Origin: Mesorhizobium sp. CA14
GTDB lineage: Bacteria > Pseudomonadota > Alphaproteobacteria > Rhizobiales > Rhizobiaceae
Assembly: GCF_020165195.1 (NCBI RefSeq)
Contig: NZ_JAIUHR010000023.1
Span: 45,009 to 109,008, forward strand
DNA length: 64,000 nt
Direction: 5' to 3'
Shown: positions 31,774 through 40,290 of the stretch, in pieces
How positions within the stretch are numbered: position 1 is the first letter of the stretch
Layout: every line of letters begins with the position of its first letter
Translations under genes and position numbers: made by a program
Notes under the pieces: generated by a model
Told to the model about the DNA's origin: nothing
The model's database searches: none
Seen by the model: only the letters and a program-made list of their open reading frames with translations

Positions 31774-34700
31774 TCAGTGCAGCCGGCCGCTGGCGTGAGC
31801 CAGCATGGTGTAGACCTTGCCGGTGTCGGAGGTCAGATAGGTCTGAGCCATGATGTTGTCGCGATCGTTACGCGAGACATCCTTGAGCAGTTTCTCGAAA
31901 TCCTCGCAGTAGCGATCGACCGCGGCGCGGAATTCCGCCTCGGCCTGATACTTGCGACGGATCTCGTCGAAGGTCTGCTGGCCCTTCAGCGTGTAGAGGC
32001 GACGCGTGAAGACGTCGCGCTCGCCGCGACGGTAACGGTTCCAGAGCTCGATCGAGGCGTCATGGTCGATGGCGCGGGCGATGTCGACGGAGAGCGAGTT
32101 GAGCGACTCCATGACATGCAGCGGCGAGCGCTGGGCAGGCGTCGCGCGCGGCGCTTCCGCGGGCGCTGCCGGCCGCAGCTCTTCCTCGCGCGAGGCGTTG
32201 GTCAGCAGGTCGCGCACCCAGCCGCCCTGCGGCGTCGTTTTGCCGTTCTCGCGGCGCGGCGCCTCGGCGGGACGTTCCAGGTCGAGCGTGCCGCGCAGAT
32301 TGGTCTCGGCAAGCGGCGCCTGCGGGGCGCGAGACACCGGCTGCGGCTGCGGCTGAGATTGCGGAGCCGGCGGGCGACGCAGCGGCGGCTCGGCGGCGCG
32401 GGCCGGTGCTTGCGAAGCAGGGCGCAGACCGCGCTGCTCGCCCTGCTCGCTGCTGCCACTGCGGCCGGATTTCGCAACGATATCCGACAGTTCCTTGAGC
32501 GCGTTGATCTGCTCGGCGACAGCGCGGCGAATGGCCGAGGTGGATTCCTTGGCCTCTTCCGGCATCTCGATGACACCCTTCTTCAGCTCGGCGCGGGTCA
32601 GGTCGAGCTCGCTCTTGATGGAGCCCGCGGTGCGGCGCATCTCCTCGGTCGCGTCGGCAAAGCGGCGCGTCGCCGAATCGACGACTTCGGCGATGGTGGT
32701 GCGGATCTTTTCGGCCGATTCCATCGTGCGGCCCTCCGCGGTCTGCATCGTCTGGCCGACGAGGCTTTCGAAGGAACGCATCACCTTCTCGAGGTCTTCC
32801 GACTTCTTGACCAGGCCAACGGCGAGGTCTTCCAGCGAGGACTGACGCTCCAGCGTGTGCTCGAGATTGCTCTGCGCGGAGCTGAGCAGGTTGGAGGCGC
32901 TGGAGAGCAGCCGGCTGTGCTCGTCGAACTTGGTCGCGATCGAGGCCACCTCGCGCAGCGTCGCCGAGGACAGGTCGGTGAGCCGTGTCGTGTTGGAATC
33001 GACGAGGCGCGCCGAGCTGGCGAAGGTCTGGGCGGCCTTCTCCGTGGTTGCGGCGAAGCTCTGCGTGCTGCCCGAGAGCCGCTCCTCGACCTGGCCGAGG
33101 TTGACGGCCGCCTGCTCGATGAGCTGGCCGAGCTGCGCGCTGGAGGTCGTCATGCGGCCGATAAGATCGGCCACGCTGTCGGCAAGCGACGAGCGAGCGC
33201 CTTCGACGGCCGACAGCGTTTCGGCCGTGCGGCTGGCGAGAGCGTTGACGAGGTTCGTGTTCTCGCTGCGCAGCTTCTCGGCCGCGCGTTCGGCGACCTC
33301 TTCCATGCTGCGCTGCAGTTCCGAGCCGCCCTGGGCGAAGCGCTCGACCAGCGGCTTGGCCGTCTCGTCGAGGATTTTCGCCATCTCGGCCGAACGCGCC
33401 GCGAGCATGGTGTTGAGCTCGCGGGTATTGGCGCCGATCGTGCGTGCGGCCTCATTGGTGCTCTGGCCGATATGCTGGCCGACCGCCGTGAAGGTCTCGG
33501 CGATGACGTTGGCGCGCGAGATGAGCTGGGCCTCGGCGCTGGAGACCTGCTCGTTGAGCTTTTGGCCCATCGTCTCGGCGGAATAGGCGAGGCGGTTTTC
33601 CACGCTCGCGACCTGGTCCTCGACGCGGGAAGCCGCGGCCGCGGCACTTGCGGCAAGCCTCTCGTCGGCGCCGGCCAGTGCCTGCTCGATCTCGCGGGCA
33701 TGCACGGCAAGTTCCTGGCCGGTCTGGCGGGCGCGGTCGGCGACACGCTGCTCGGTGGCGGCGAAGGCGCCGACGATCGTGTCGGCATGCTCACCGATGG
33801 TCGAGCTGGTCGAAGCAATGCGCGATACCAGGCGGTTGTCGGCGTCGTCGAAGATGCGGCCGATTTCGCCGGCGCGGGCGGAAAGCGCTTCCGAACCTTC
33901 AGCAATGCGCGCCATCAGCTGCTGGTCGGCGCTGTCGAAGATGCGGCCGAGATCGGTAGCGCGAGCGGCCAGCGCTTCGGCCGATTCGCTGATGCGCATC
34001 GAGAGCCGCTCGTCGGCGCCCTCGAAGTTGCGCAGGATGTCTCCGGCGCGGGCGGCCAGCGACTGCGCCGTCTCGACGGCACGGGCAACCAGCTTCTGGT
34101 CGGCCGCGTCGAAGGTGTTGGCGATCTCGCCGGCGCGCGTGGCCAGCTTGTCGGCGGTTTCCTCGGCGCGGGCCATGAGCGCGTTCGATGCGTCGTCGGC
34201 GCGCGCCATCAACATGTTGGACGTGTCCTCAGCGCGTTCGTGCAAACGGCGATCGGCCGCTTCGAAGGCCTGGGCGATGTCCTCGGCCCTGGCAAGTAGC
34301 GCGGAGGACGTCTGCTCGGCGCGCTCGGCGATCTTGCGATCGGCGTCGCTGAAAGCGGCACCGGCCTGCTCATGCAGGGTGCTGGTGATCTCCATGACCT
34401 TGTCGCGCAGCGCGCCCGCCACGAACACGGCGGTCTTTTCCAGCACGCCGCGGACATTGTCGACACCGGTCGACAGCGCACGCTCCATGGTGCCGGCGCG
34501 CTCCTCGATGACACCGGTCTGCCGGCTGAAGGCCTGCTCGATCTTCTCGACGTCGGCGGCAATCGCCGCCGAGATGTCGCCGCTCCTGGCGGCGATCTGG
34601 TCGATATGCCCGGAAACCGAACGATCGACGTCCTTGCGCGCATCGGCGAGCTTGGCGAGATCGTCCTCCAGGGCGCGGGCCAGCATGTCGCGGCCTTCGG

Positions 34701-37700
34701 ACAGCTTGCCGACATGGCCGGCGATGACGTCGTCGATCTCGGATCGGCTTTCGGTCAGCTTCTGAAGGTCGGCTTCGAGGGCGCGCTTGAGGATATCGCG
34801 GCCTTCGGCGAGCTTTTCGACCTGGCCGGCGACCAGTCCGTCGATGCCGGAGCGGCTTTCGGCCAGCTTGGCGAGATCGGCTTCAAGAGCGCGCGTGAGG
34901 ATGTCGCGTCCTTCGGCAAGCTTTTCGACCTGGCCGGCGACGAGACCATCGATCGAGGCGCGGCTCTCGGCGAGCTTGGCAAGGTCGGCTTCCAGAGCGC
35001 GTTTCAGGATATCCCGGCCTTCGGCGAGCTTCTCGACCTGGCCGGACACCAGGCCGTCGATGCCGGCGCGGCTCTCGGCGAGCTTGGCGAGATCGTCCTC
35101 GAGCGCCTTGGACAGCGTCGCGCGGTTCTGCGACAGCTGGTCGGCATGGGTCTGCATGAGGCCGCTGGCGTTGGCCATATCGGCTTCCAGCGCGCGCGAA
35201 AGCTCGGCGCGGTGATCGGTGATCTTCTGCGAATGATCGACGATCGCGCCCTGGATCGTGTTGAGATCGGCTTCCAGCGCGCGCTTGAGGATGTCGCGGC
35301 CCTCGGCAAGCTTTTCGACCTGGCCGGCGACCAGCCCATCTATGCTGGAGCGGCTCTCCGCCAGCTTGGCGAGATCGTCCTCCAGCGACTTCGACAGCAC
35401 GGAACGGTCCTGAACGAGCCGGTTTTGATGGTCGGCAATGGCGCCACTGACGGCCTGCAGGTCGGTTTCGAGCGCTTTCGAAAGCTGCGAGCGATCTTCC
35501 AGCACCTTATCCGAGTGTCCCGCAATGGCACCCTTGATTGTATTGAGATCGGCCTCCAGGGCGCGCTTGAGGATATCGCGGCCCTCGGCGAGCTTCTCGA
35601 CCTGGCCGGCAACCAGTCCGTCGATCGAGGCGCGGCTATCGGCCAGCTTGGCGAGGTCGGCTTCCAGCGTCTGCGACAGCAGGCTGCGGTCGTCGGCAAG
35701 CTTGCCGGCGTGGCTGTCGATCAGGCCGCGGATGCCGCTCAGATCGCTTTCAAGCGCACGGCTGAGCTCGCCGCGGTCCTCGGCGAGCTTGGTCGAATGG
35801 GTCTCGATGAGGCTCCTGATGCCGACAATGTCGGTTTCGAGCGCCTTGGCGAGCACCGCGCGGCCCTCGGCGATCTTCTCGACCTGCCCGGCGACCAGGC
35901 TGTCGATCGAGGCGCGGCTGTCCTGCAGCTTGCCGAGGTCGGCTTCCAGGGCGCGCGCCAGGATGTTGCGGCCCTCGGCCAGTTTCCCGACATGGCCGGC
36001 GACCATTTCGTCAATCATTGTACGGGCTTCGACGAGTCTGCCGGAGTCTTCGTTCAAGGCCTGAGACAGGCGATTACGGCCTTGTTCGAGCTGCTCCAGA
36101 TGGCTGCCCAGCGAGGCGTCGATGGCGGCGCGCGATTCGTTGACCTTGCGCAGATCTTCTTCCAGCGCGCGCGAGATCAGGCCGCGGCCTTCGGCAAGCT
36201 TCTGCACCTGGTTGGTGACGGCGGCATCGATCGCGGCGCGGCCTTCGGCGAATTTCGCCAGGTCCTCCTGCATGGCGGCGGCCATGCGTTCGCGGCTGTC
36301 GGAAAGGGCGCGGCTGTGGTTCTCGACGGCTTCCTCGATGCCGACACGGGCATTGGCCAGCCGCTGGATGTCGGAATCGAAGGAACGCGACACCACATGC
36401 CGGGCCGCTTCCATGCGGCCGGCGAAGTCGGTGGCGCGGGCTTCGAGCATCGAGGAGGTCGACGAGATGATGTCGGCCATATCGGCACCGATCTGGGTCT
36501 TGCCCTGATCGATCATCGCCGACAGCGTGTCCTTGCTCTCGGCAAAGGCGTGGGCGATTTCCTTCGCGCGCTCCACCATCGTCTCGTTGATCTGACGGGC
36601 GCGCGCCTCGAGGGCGGCGTTGAGCTTCTGCGTGCCGGTGTCGAGCGCCTCGGCGCGGGTCTGGAATTCGCTGATCAGCGCCTGGCCGCGTTCGGCCAGC
36701 GTCCGCTCGATGCCGCTGAGGCTCGCCTCGAATTCTGAATTCAGCGTGCGCGCCGCGCCGCCGAGCAGCGAGACCATGCCATTGGTGCGGTCGTCGAGCA
36801 GGTCGGTCAGCGAGCGGGTCAGGCCGTCCGTGGTGTCGGTCAGCTTGGCGATACGGGTATCGAGAAGACTGGCGAAAGCCTCGCCGGAGGTCGAGAGGCG
36901 GTCGGTAATGCTGTCGAGGCGCGATTCGACGGAATCAAAGATCGACGTCGAGCTTTCATTGATACGATCGATCAGCGTGTCGCCGGAATTGTTGATCGTC
37001 ATCGACAGCTTGGTCGAGGCGTTGAGGATCGAGTCGCGGATGATGTCGCTGGCCGAGCCGATCTCGTCGCGTAGCGTCTCGTGAGCGCTGGCAATCGAGG
37101 CGCGCACGCGCTCGGCATGGGTGACGACCGCCTCGCGTTCGCTGCCGAGACCGTCAACCAGCGAACGAATGCGGGCCTCGTTCTCGGAATAGGAGCGTTC
37201 GAGCTGGCTGACTTCGCCATGGACAAGCGTTTCGAGCTCGACGGCGCGGGCCAGGGTGCGCTCGATGCCTTCGCCCATGGCCGCGACCTCGCGGCGAACG
37301 GCCTGGCCGATCATCATGACACGGTCCTGGGCGAGGTTTTCCGGCTCCGCCAGGCGGAAGGCGACCTCGGTCATGGATTGCGCGGCGAGGCGCATTTCCT
37401 GCGCGCGCCGGATCATGGCGGCGAACGCCCAGAACAGGATGACCGGAACGATCGCAGCGACTGCCAGGCCGATCAGCTCAGGGCGCGCGAAAAACTGGTC
37501 GAAGGTGCGGATCTTCCAGATACCGGGGCCGAACAGGAGATTGGCCAGGCCGCCGGCGCCGGCGATCCAGGCCAGCGAGATAAAGGCGATCACCCAGTAG
37601 ACGGTGCTCGACGCGCGCCGGTTGAGGCTGTGCAGCAGCGTCTTGTAATCCTTCTGGCGGTCGTCATTGGCGGGCGTGAAGCCGGCGGGAGGCGTAAAGC

Positions 37701-37980
37701 CGGATGGCTGCCCGTTGCGCGGCTCGACGGGGCGCAGTTCGGCCGGCTTGGCCGCGGGTGCCTTGGGGGGCAGGGGATTGTTTGCCGGCTCCGCTCTCTG
37801 GCTGCGGCCCTCGCGCGCCAGCTCGTCGGCTGCCGCCGAGATCTGCGCTTCGAGATCCTCCATCGACGCCGCCATATCGAGCCCGCCTTCGTCGCCGGCA
37901 AGGTCAAGGTCGAGCGCCTTTTCCAATTCCGCGGCTACGTCATTCTCGAGAGACTTGGTCGTCGTTGGTTTCTTAGCCAT
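31774..37980 (-). CDS. rgsE: GPR/RgsE-type giant polar growth protein
   Basis: A 2068-residue membrane-anchored coiled-coil protein matching in size and layout the growth pole ring protein (GPR of Agrobacterium, RgsE of Sinorhizobium), which organises the growing pole of Rhizobiales. Order: acidic, Pro-rich cytoplasmic N-terminus (1-120); two membrane helices (about 126-150 and 168-190); long helical region with apolipoprotein-like repeats, including 17 modules of 36 or 29 residues (572-1141) and a 29-residue array (1290-1434); Pro/Gln-rich linker (about 1840-1960); conserved C-terminal globular domain (SPLHVMESLNSLSVDIARAI to the end). Older labels such as kinesin-like are misleading, since there is no ATPase. 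It faces the Hpt gene divergently and ends at a shared bidirectional terminator. Confidence 0.88.
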   Translation of the reverse strand: MAKKPTTTKSLENDVAAELEKALDLDLAGDEGGLDMAASMEDLEAQISAAADELAREGRSQRAEPANNPLPPKAPAAKPAELRPVEPRNGQPSGFTPPAGFTPANDDRQKDYKTLLHSLNRRASSTVYWVIAFISLAWIAGAGGLANLLFGPGIWKIRTFDQFFARPELIGLAVAAIVPVILFWAFAAMIRRAQEMRLAAQSMTEVAFRLAEPENLAQDRVMMIGQAVRREVAAMGEGIERTLARAVELETLVHGEVSQLERSYSENEARIRSLVDGLGSEREAVVTHAERVRASIASAHETLRDEIGSASDIIRDSILNASTKLSMTINNSGDTLIDRINESSTSIFDSVESRLDSITDRLSTSGEAFASLLDTRIAKLTDTTDGLTRSLTDLLDDRTNGMVSLLGGAARTLNSEFEASLSGIERTLAERGQALISEFQTRAEALDTGTQKLNAALEARARQINETMVERAKEIAHAFAESKDTLSAMIDQGKTQIGADMADIISSTSSMLEARATDFAGRMEAARHVVSRSFDSDIQRLANARVGIEEAVENHSRALSDSRERMAAAMQEDLAKFAEGRAAIDAAVTNQVQKLAEGRGLISRALEEDLRKVNESRAAIDASLGSHLEQLEQGRNRLSQALNEDSGRLVEARTMIDEMVAGHVGKLAEGRNILARALEADLGKLQDSRASIDSLVAGQVEKIAEGRAVLAKALETDIVGIRSLIETHSTKLAEDRGELSRALESDLSGIRGLIDSHAGKLADDRSLLSQTLEADLAKLADSRASIDGLVAGQVEKLAEGRDILKRALEADLNTIKGAIAGHSDKVLEDRSQLSKALETDLQAVSGAIADHQNRLVQDRSVLSKSLEDDLAKLAESRSSIDGLVAGQVEKLAEGRDILKRALEADLNTIQGAIVDHSQKITDHRAELSRALEADMANASGLMQTHADQLSQNRATLSKALEDDLAKLAESRAGIDGLVSGQVEKLAEGRDILKRALEADLAKLAESRASIDGLVAGQVEKLAEGRDILTRALEADLAKLAESRSGIDGLVAGQVEKLAEGRDILKRALEADLQKLTESRSEIDDVIAGHVGKLSEGRDMLARALEDDLAKLADARKDVDRSVSGHIDQIAARSGDISAAIAADVEKIEQAFSRQTGVIEERAGTMERALSTGVDNVRGVLEKTAVFVAGALRDKVMEITSTLHEQAGAAFSDADRKIAERAEQTSSALLARAEDIAQAFEAADRRLHERAEDTSNMLMARADDASNALMARAEETADKLATRAGEIANTFDAADQKLVARAVETAQSLAARAGDILRNFEGADERLSMRISESAEALAARATDLGRIFDSADQQLMARIAEGSEALSARAGEIGRIFDDADNRLVSRIASTSSTIGEHADTIVGAFAATEQRVADRARQTGQELAVHAREIEQALAGADERLAASAAAAASRVEDQVASVENRLAYSAETMGQKLNEQVSSAEAQLISRANVIAETFTAVGQHIGQSTNEAARTIGANTRELNTMLAARSAEMAKILDETAKPLVERFAQGGSELQRSMEEVAERAAEKLRSENTNLVNALASRTAETLSAVEGARSSLADSVADLIGRMTTSSAQLGQLIEQAAVNLGQVEERLSGSTQSFAATTEKAAQTFASSARLVDSNTTRLTDLSSATLREVASIATKFDEHSRLLSSASNLLSSAQSNLEHTLERQSSLEDLAVGLVKKSEDLEKVMRSFESLVGQTMQTAEGRTMESAEKIRTTIAEVVDSATRRFADATEEMRRTAGSIKSELDLTRAELKKGVIEMPEEAKESTSAIRRAVAEQINALKELSDIVAKSGRSGSSEQGEQRGLRPASQAPARAAEPPLRRPPAPQSQPQPQPVSRAPQAPLAETNLRGTLDLERPAEAPRRENGKTTPQGGWVRDLLTNASREEELRPAAPAEAPRATPAQRSPLHVMESLNSLSVDIARAIDHDASIELWNRYRRGERDVFTRRLYTLKGQQTFDEIRRKYQAEAEFRAAVDRYCEDFEKLLKDVSRNDRDNIMAQTYLTSDTGKVYTMLAHASGRLH
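33679..34113 (-). repeat. 29-residue repeat array in the polar protein gene
   Basis: Five consecutive 29-codon units (residues 1290-1434), each starting with a phenylalanine in patterns such as FDAADQKL, FEGADERL, FDSADQQL, FDDADNRL and FAATEQRV. An earlier unit at residue 1239 (FEAADRRL) is lengthened by two 11-residue inserts. The period equals that of the short modules in the main array. Confidence 0.75.
34558..36267 (-). repeat. 36/29-residue module array in the polar protein gene
   Basis: Seventeen tandem modules covering residues 572-1141. Eleven are 36 residues long and six are 29, one heptad shorter. Their order is four long, then short-short-long three times, then four more long. 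The long consensus holds ADLAKLAESRASIDGLVAG then QVEKLAEGRDILKRALE. Modules 13-15 (from 35097 down to about 34774) are nearly identical, also at DNA level. Confidence 0.9.
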
Positions 37981-38281
37981 GCCTTCGCTACCCTGTACTA
38001 GCTGCCGCGGGACTTATGATTTTGGCCTGATTCTGGCCCGATTCTGGCTTGTCTATCCCGAGCAGGAGGCTGAAAAATGGACCTTCGTATCGTAATGACA
38101 CACAGGGGTAAAGAAAACATGCATTCCGGGCGATACGTAAAACTTTAAATATAAGGTTAACGGAAGCGTGATCCGGCCGCCTCCGTGACAACATTTTTCC
38201 TCTGCAATCGTTAACCCGTTGGCGACGGGAGTCGCATATTTTCCTGGGCCCGTCTGCCCGCTTGATGGAGTTGCAGTGCGT
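37981..38281. promoter_or_regulatory. divergent promoter region with CtrA-like half-sites
   Basis: A 300-base gap between the divergent polar protein and Hpt genes. It is AT-richer around 38085-38165 and holds two TTAACC half-sites in opposite orientation, at 38155-38160 (minus strand) and 38211-38216 (plus strand). The first is followed on its strand by TTATATTTAA. CtrA sites are built from TTAA halves, so control by CtrA is possible. I see no gene inside. Confidence 0.4.
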
Positions 38282-38650
38282 ATGCGTGGCGAAAGTGGTA
38301 TTGCGTTTTCCATGCCGGGGGGAGATGTCTCCGGAACAGCCGGAGCTCGACCTGTGGACCTCGGCCATCTGGCACGTCAGACAATGGGCGACCGCGACCT
38401 CGAACGGGAGGTGCTGGCGCTGTTCGTGCATCAGTCGCTCACCGTCCGTGACCAGATCGCCGATGCCGACGCCAGGCAGCGGGTGCTTCTGGCGCATGGC
38501 TTGAAGGGCTCGGCGCGCGGCATCGGCGCCTTTGCGGTCGCCGAGTGCGCGGCGATCATCGAAATGCAGCCGGAAGATGTCCGCGCGCTCAAGCGGCTCG
38601 GCACGCTGATCGAGGAAGTGCGCGATTTCATCGCCGGCATCAGCCGCTAG
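38282..38650 (+). CDS. stand-alone Hpt phosphotransfer protein
   Basis: A 122-residue histidine-containing phosphotransfer domain protein. The phosphoacceptor is H72 in LLAHGLKGSARGIGAF, on a predicted four-helix bundle with LARQTMGDRDLEREVLALFV as first helix. There is no kinase or receiver domain, so it must relay phosphate between separate proteins. In Rhizobiales, small Hpt proteins such as ChpT-like or Hpt-only relays connect to cell-cycle control, but the partners here are unknown. GGAG upstream fits either GTG 38276 or ATG 38282. It is divergent from the polar growth protein gene, which may share its promoter region. Confidence 0.85.
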   Translation: MRGESGIAFSMPGGDVSGTAGARPVDLGHLARQTMGDRDLEREVLALFVHQSLTVRDQIADADARQRVLLAHGLKGSARGIGAFAVAECAAIIEMQPEDVRALKRLGTLIEEVRDFIAGISR

Positions 38651-38748
38651 CATTATCTTTTCGAAAACGTCATTTGGTGGCGCTTTCGCGCCGCAGTTGA
38701 CTTGTCCGGCGGAGTGATTATCTCGGCTGCGACTCCTCAGGTGACTTA

Positions 38749-39069
38749 ATGACCAAGCTGACCTACATCGCCCATGACGGGACCCGATTTGACGTGGACG
38801 CCGAAAACGGCTCGACGGTCATGGAAAACGCGATCCGCAACGCGGTGCCCGGCATCGAAGCCGAATGCGGCGGCGCCTGCGCCTGCGCGACCTGCCATGT
38901 CTATGTCGACGAGGCCTGGACGGCCGAGGTCGGCGAGCCGGAGGCGATGGAAGAGGATATGCTGGACTTCGCTTACGACGTCCGGCCGAACTCGCGCCTC
39001 TCCTGCCAGATCAAGGTGCGCGACGCGCTGGACGGGCTGGTGGTACGCGTGCCCGAGCGCCAGGGCTAA
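38749..39069 (+). CDS. 2Fe-2S ferredoxin, adrenodoxin type
   Basis: A 106-residue [2Fe-2S] ferredoxin of the vertebrate/ISC (adrenodoxin) type. Cluster ligands are C40, C46 and C49 in ECGGACACATCHVYVDE, and C86 in RLSCQI; C44 is an additional cysteine inside the loop. It transfers single electrons in the cytoplasm, either in Fe-S assembly or to a P450 or other oxygenase. The next gene on the strand is a ferredoxin-NADP reductase, which gives a complete reductase/ferredoxin pair. No P450 or ISC genes lie in the window. Confidence 0.94.
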   Translation: MTKLTYIAHDGTRFDVDAENGSTVMENAIRNAVPGIEAECGGACACATCHVYVDEAWTAEVGEPEAMEEDMLDFAYDVRPNSRLSCQIKVRDALDGLVVRVPERQG

Positions 39070-39158
39070 AGCCGACTTCCAGTTTTCTTCGCGCTGGCTG
39101 CTTGGCAGCAGGCGATAGCTCATGCAGTCTCGCACCGTTTGCCAACGGGGCGCAGCGC

Positions 39159-40190
39159 ATGACCGAGACCATCAAGACGGACGTTCTCATTGTCGGGGCA
39201 GGGCCGATCGGCCTGTTCGCCGTATTCGAGCTCGGCCTGCTCGACATGAAATGCCATCTGATTGACATTCTTGATCGTCCCGGCGGGCAATGCGCGGAGC
39301 TCTATCCGGAAAAGCCGATCTACGACATTCCGGGCTGGCCCACGATCTCGGCCCAGGGTCTCGTCGACAAGCTGATGGAGCAGATCCATCCGTTCAAGCC
39401 GGACTTCACCTTCAACCGCATGGTCTCGAGCCTTGAAAAGCTGGAGGACGGCAGCTTCCGCGTCGCCACCGACGAGGGCGAGCTGTTCGAGGCCAAGGTG
39501 GTGGTGATCGCCGCCGGCGGCGGCTCGTTTCAGCCCAAGCGCCCGCCCATTCCCGGCATCGAGGAGTATGAAGGCAAGAGCGTCTTCTATTCCGTCCGGC
39601 GCATGGAGGAATTCCGCGGCCACGACCTCGTCATCGTCGGCGGCGGCGATTCGGCGCTCGACTGGACGCTCAACCTGCAGCCGATCGCCAAAAGCGTGAC
39701 GCTGGTCCATCGCCGCCCGGAATTCCGGGCCGCGCCCGACAGCGTCAACAAGATGTATGCCATGCAGGAGATGAAGCAGCTCGAATTCCTGGTCGGTCAG
39801 GTCAGCTCCCTTGCCGGCGCCGACGGGCAGCTGTCATCGGCGACCATCAAGGGGGGCCCGGATGGCGACGTCGAGGTGCCATGCACCCGTATGCTGCCAT
39901 TCTTCGGCCTCACCATGAAGCTCGGGCCGATTGCCGAATGGGGCCTCAACCTGCACGAGAACCTGATCCCGGTGGATACCGAGAAGTTCCAGACGTCGGT
40001 CCCGGGCATCTTTGCGGTGGGCGACATCAACTGGTATCCCGGCAAGCTCAAGCTGATCCTGTCAGGCTTCCATGAGGTGGCGCTGATGGCGCAGGCTGCC
40101 AAGCGCATCGTCAGCCCCGGCGAGCGTATCGTCTTCCAGTACACGACGTCATCGACCAGCCTGCAAAAGAAGCTCGGCGTCCACGATTAA
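39159..40190 (+). CDS. ferredoxin--NADP+ reductase, thioredoxin-reductase-like type
   Basis: A 343-residue flavoprotein that should move electrons between NADPH and ferredoxin. The FAD motif is GAGPIG (13-18), the NADP motif is GGGDSALDW (161-169), and the second FAD contact is FAVGDINWYPGKLKL. The redox CxxC of thioredoxin reductase is absent, which fits the YumC-type ferredoxin reductase family, and the C-terminal TSSTSLQKKLGVHD tail is typical. The start at 39159 is the first ATG after the ferredoxin gene; the longer frame upstream overlaps that gene out of phase. A 25-base copy of its 3' end recurs 95 bases downstream. Confidence 0.9.
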   Translation: MTETIKTDVLIVGAGPIGLFAVFELGLLDMKCHLIDILDRPGGQCAELYPEKPIYDIPGWPTISAQGLVDKLMEQIHPFKPDFTFNRMVSSLEKLEDGSFRVATDEGELFEAKVVVIAAGGGSFQPKRPPIPGIEEYEGKSVFYSVRRMEEFRGHDLVIVGGGDSALDWTLNLQPIAKSVTLVHRRPEFRAAPDSVNKMYAMQEMKQLEFLVGQVSSLAGADGQLSSATIKGGPDGDVEVPCTRMLPFFGLTMKLGPIAEWGLNLHENLIPVDTEKFQTSVPGIFAVGDINWYPGKLKLILSGFHEVALMAQAAKRIVSPGERIVFQYTTSSTSLQKKLGVHD

Positions 40191-40285
40191 AGCGTATTGA
40201 TATTCAGGTGATGCCGGCCTGCGACGGCAGCTTCCTGCGCTTTTCGGTGCTCACGTATTCAAAGAAGCTCGGCGCCCACGACTGA
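40166..40285 (+). repeat. duplicated 3' end of the reductase gene
   Basis: The last 25 bases of the reductase gene (40166-40190, coding KKLGVHD and stop) recur at 40261-40285 with three differences, coding KKLGAHD and stop. The 70 bases between include GCGCTTTTCGGTGCTCACGT, which resembles dispersed Rhizobiales intergenic repeats. It looks like a partial gene duplication remnant or an insertion flanked by direct repeats. Confidence 0.7.
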
Positions 40286-40290
40286 AGAAA

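Noticed and set aside
34558..36267. Regular repeats that could suggest a CRISPR array or satellite
   Set aside because: The period is 108 or 87 bases in frame, with divergence at wobble sites and no spacer structure; they are protein modules.
31765..36738. Two long plus-strand open frames (844 and 788 codons) with repeat patterns
   Set aside because: They are antisense shadows of the polar protein gene; their repeats only reflect its modules.
31774..37980. Kinesin or apolipoprotein function for the giant protein
   Set aside because: There is no motor ATPase domain; similarity to apolipoproteins comes from amphipathic helix repeats only.
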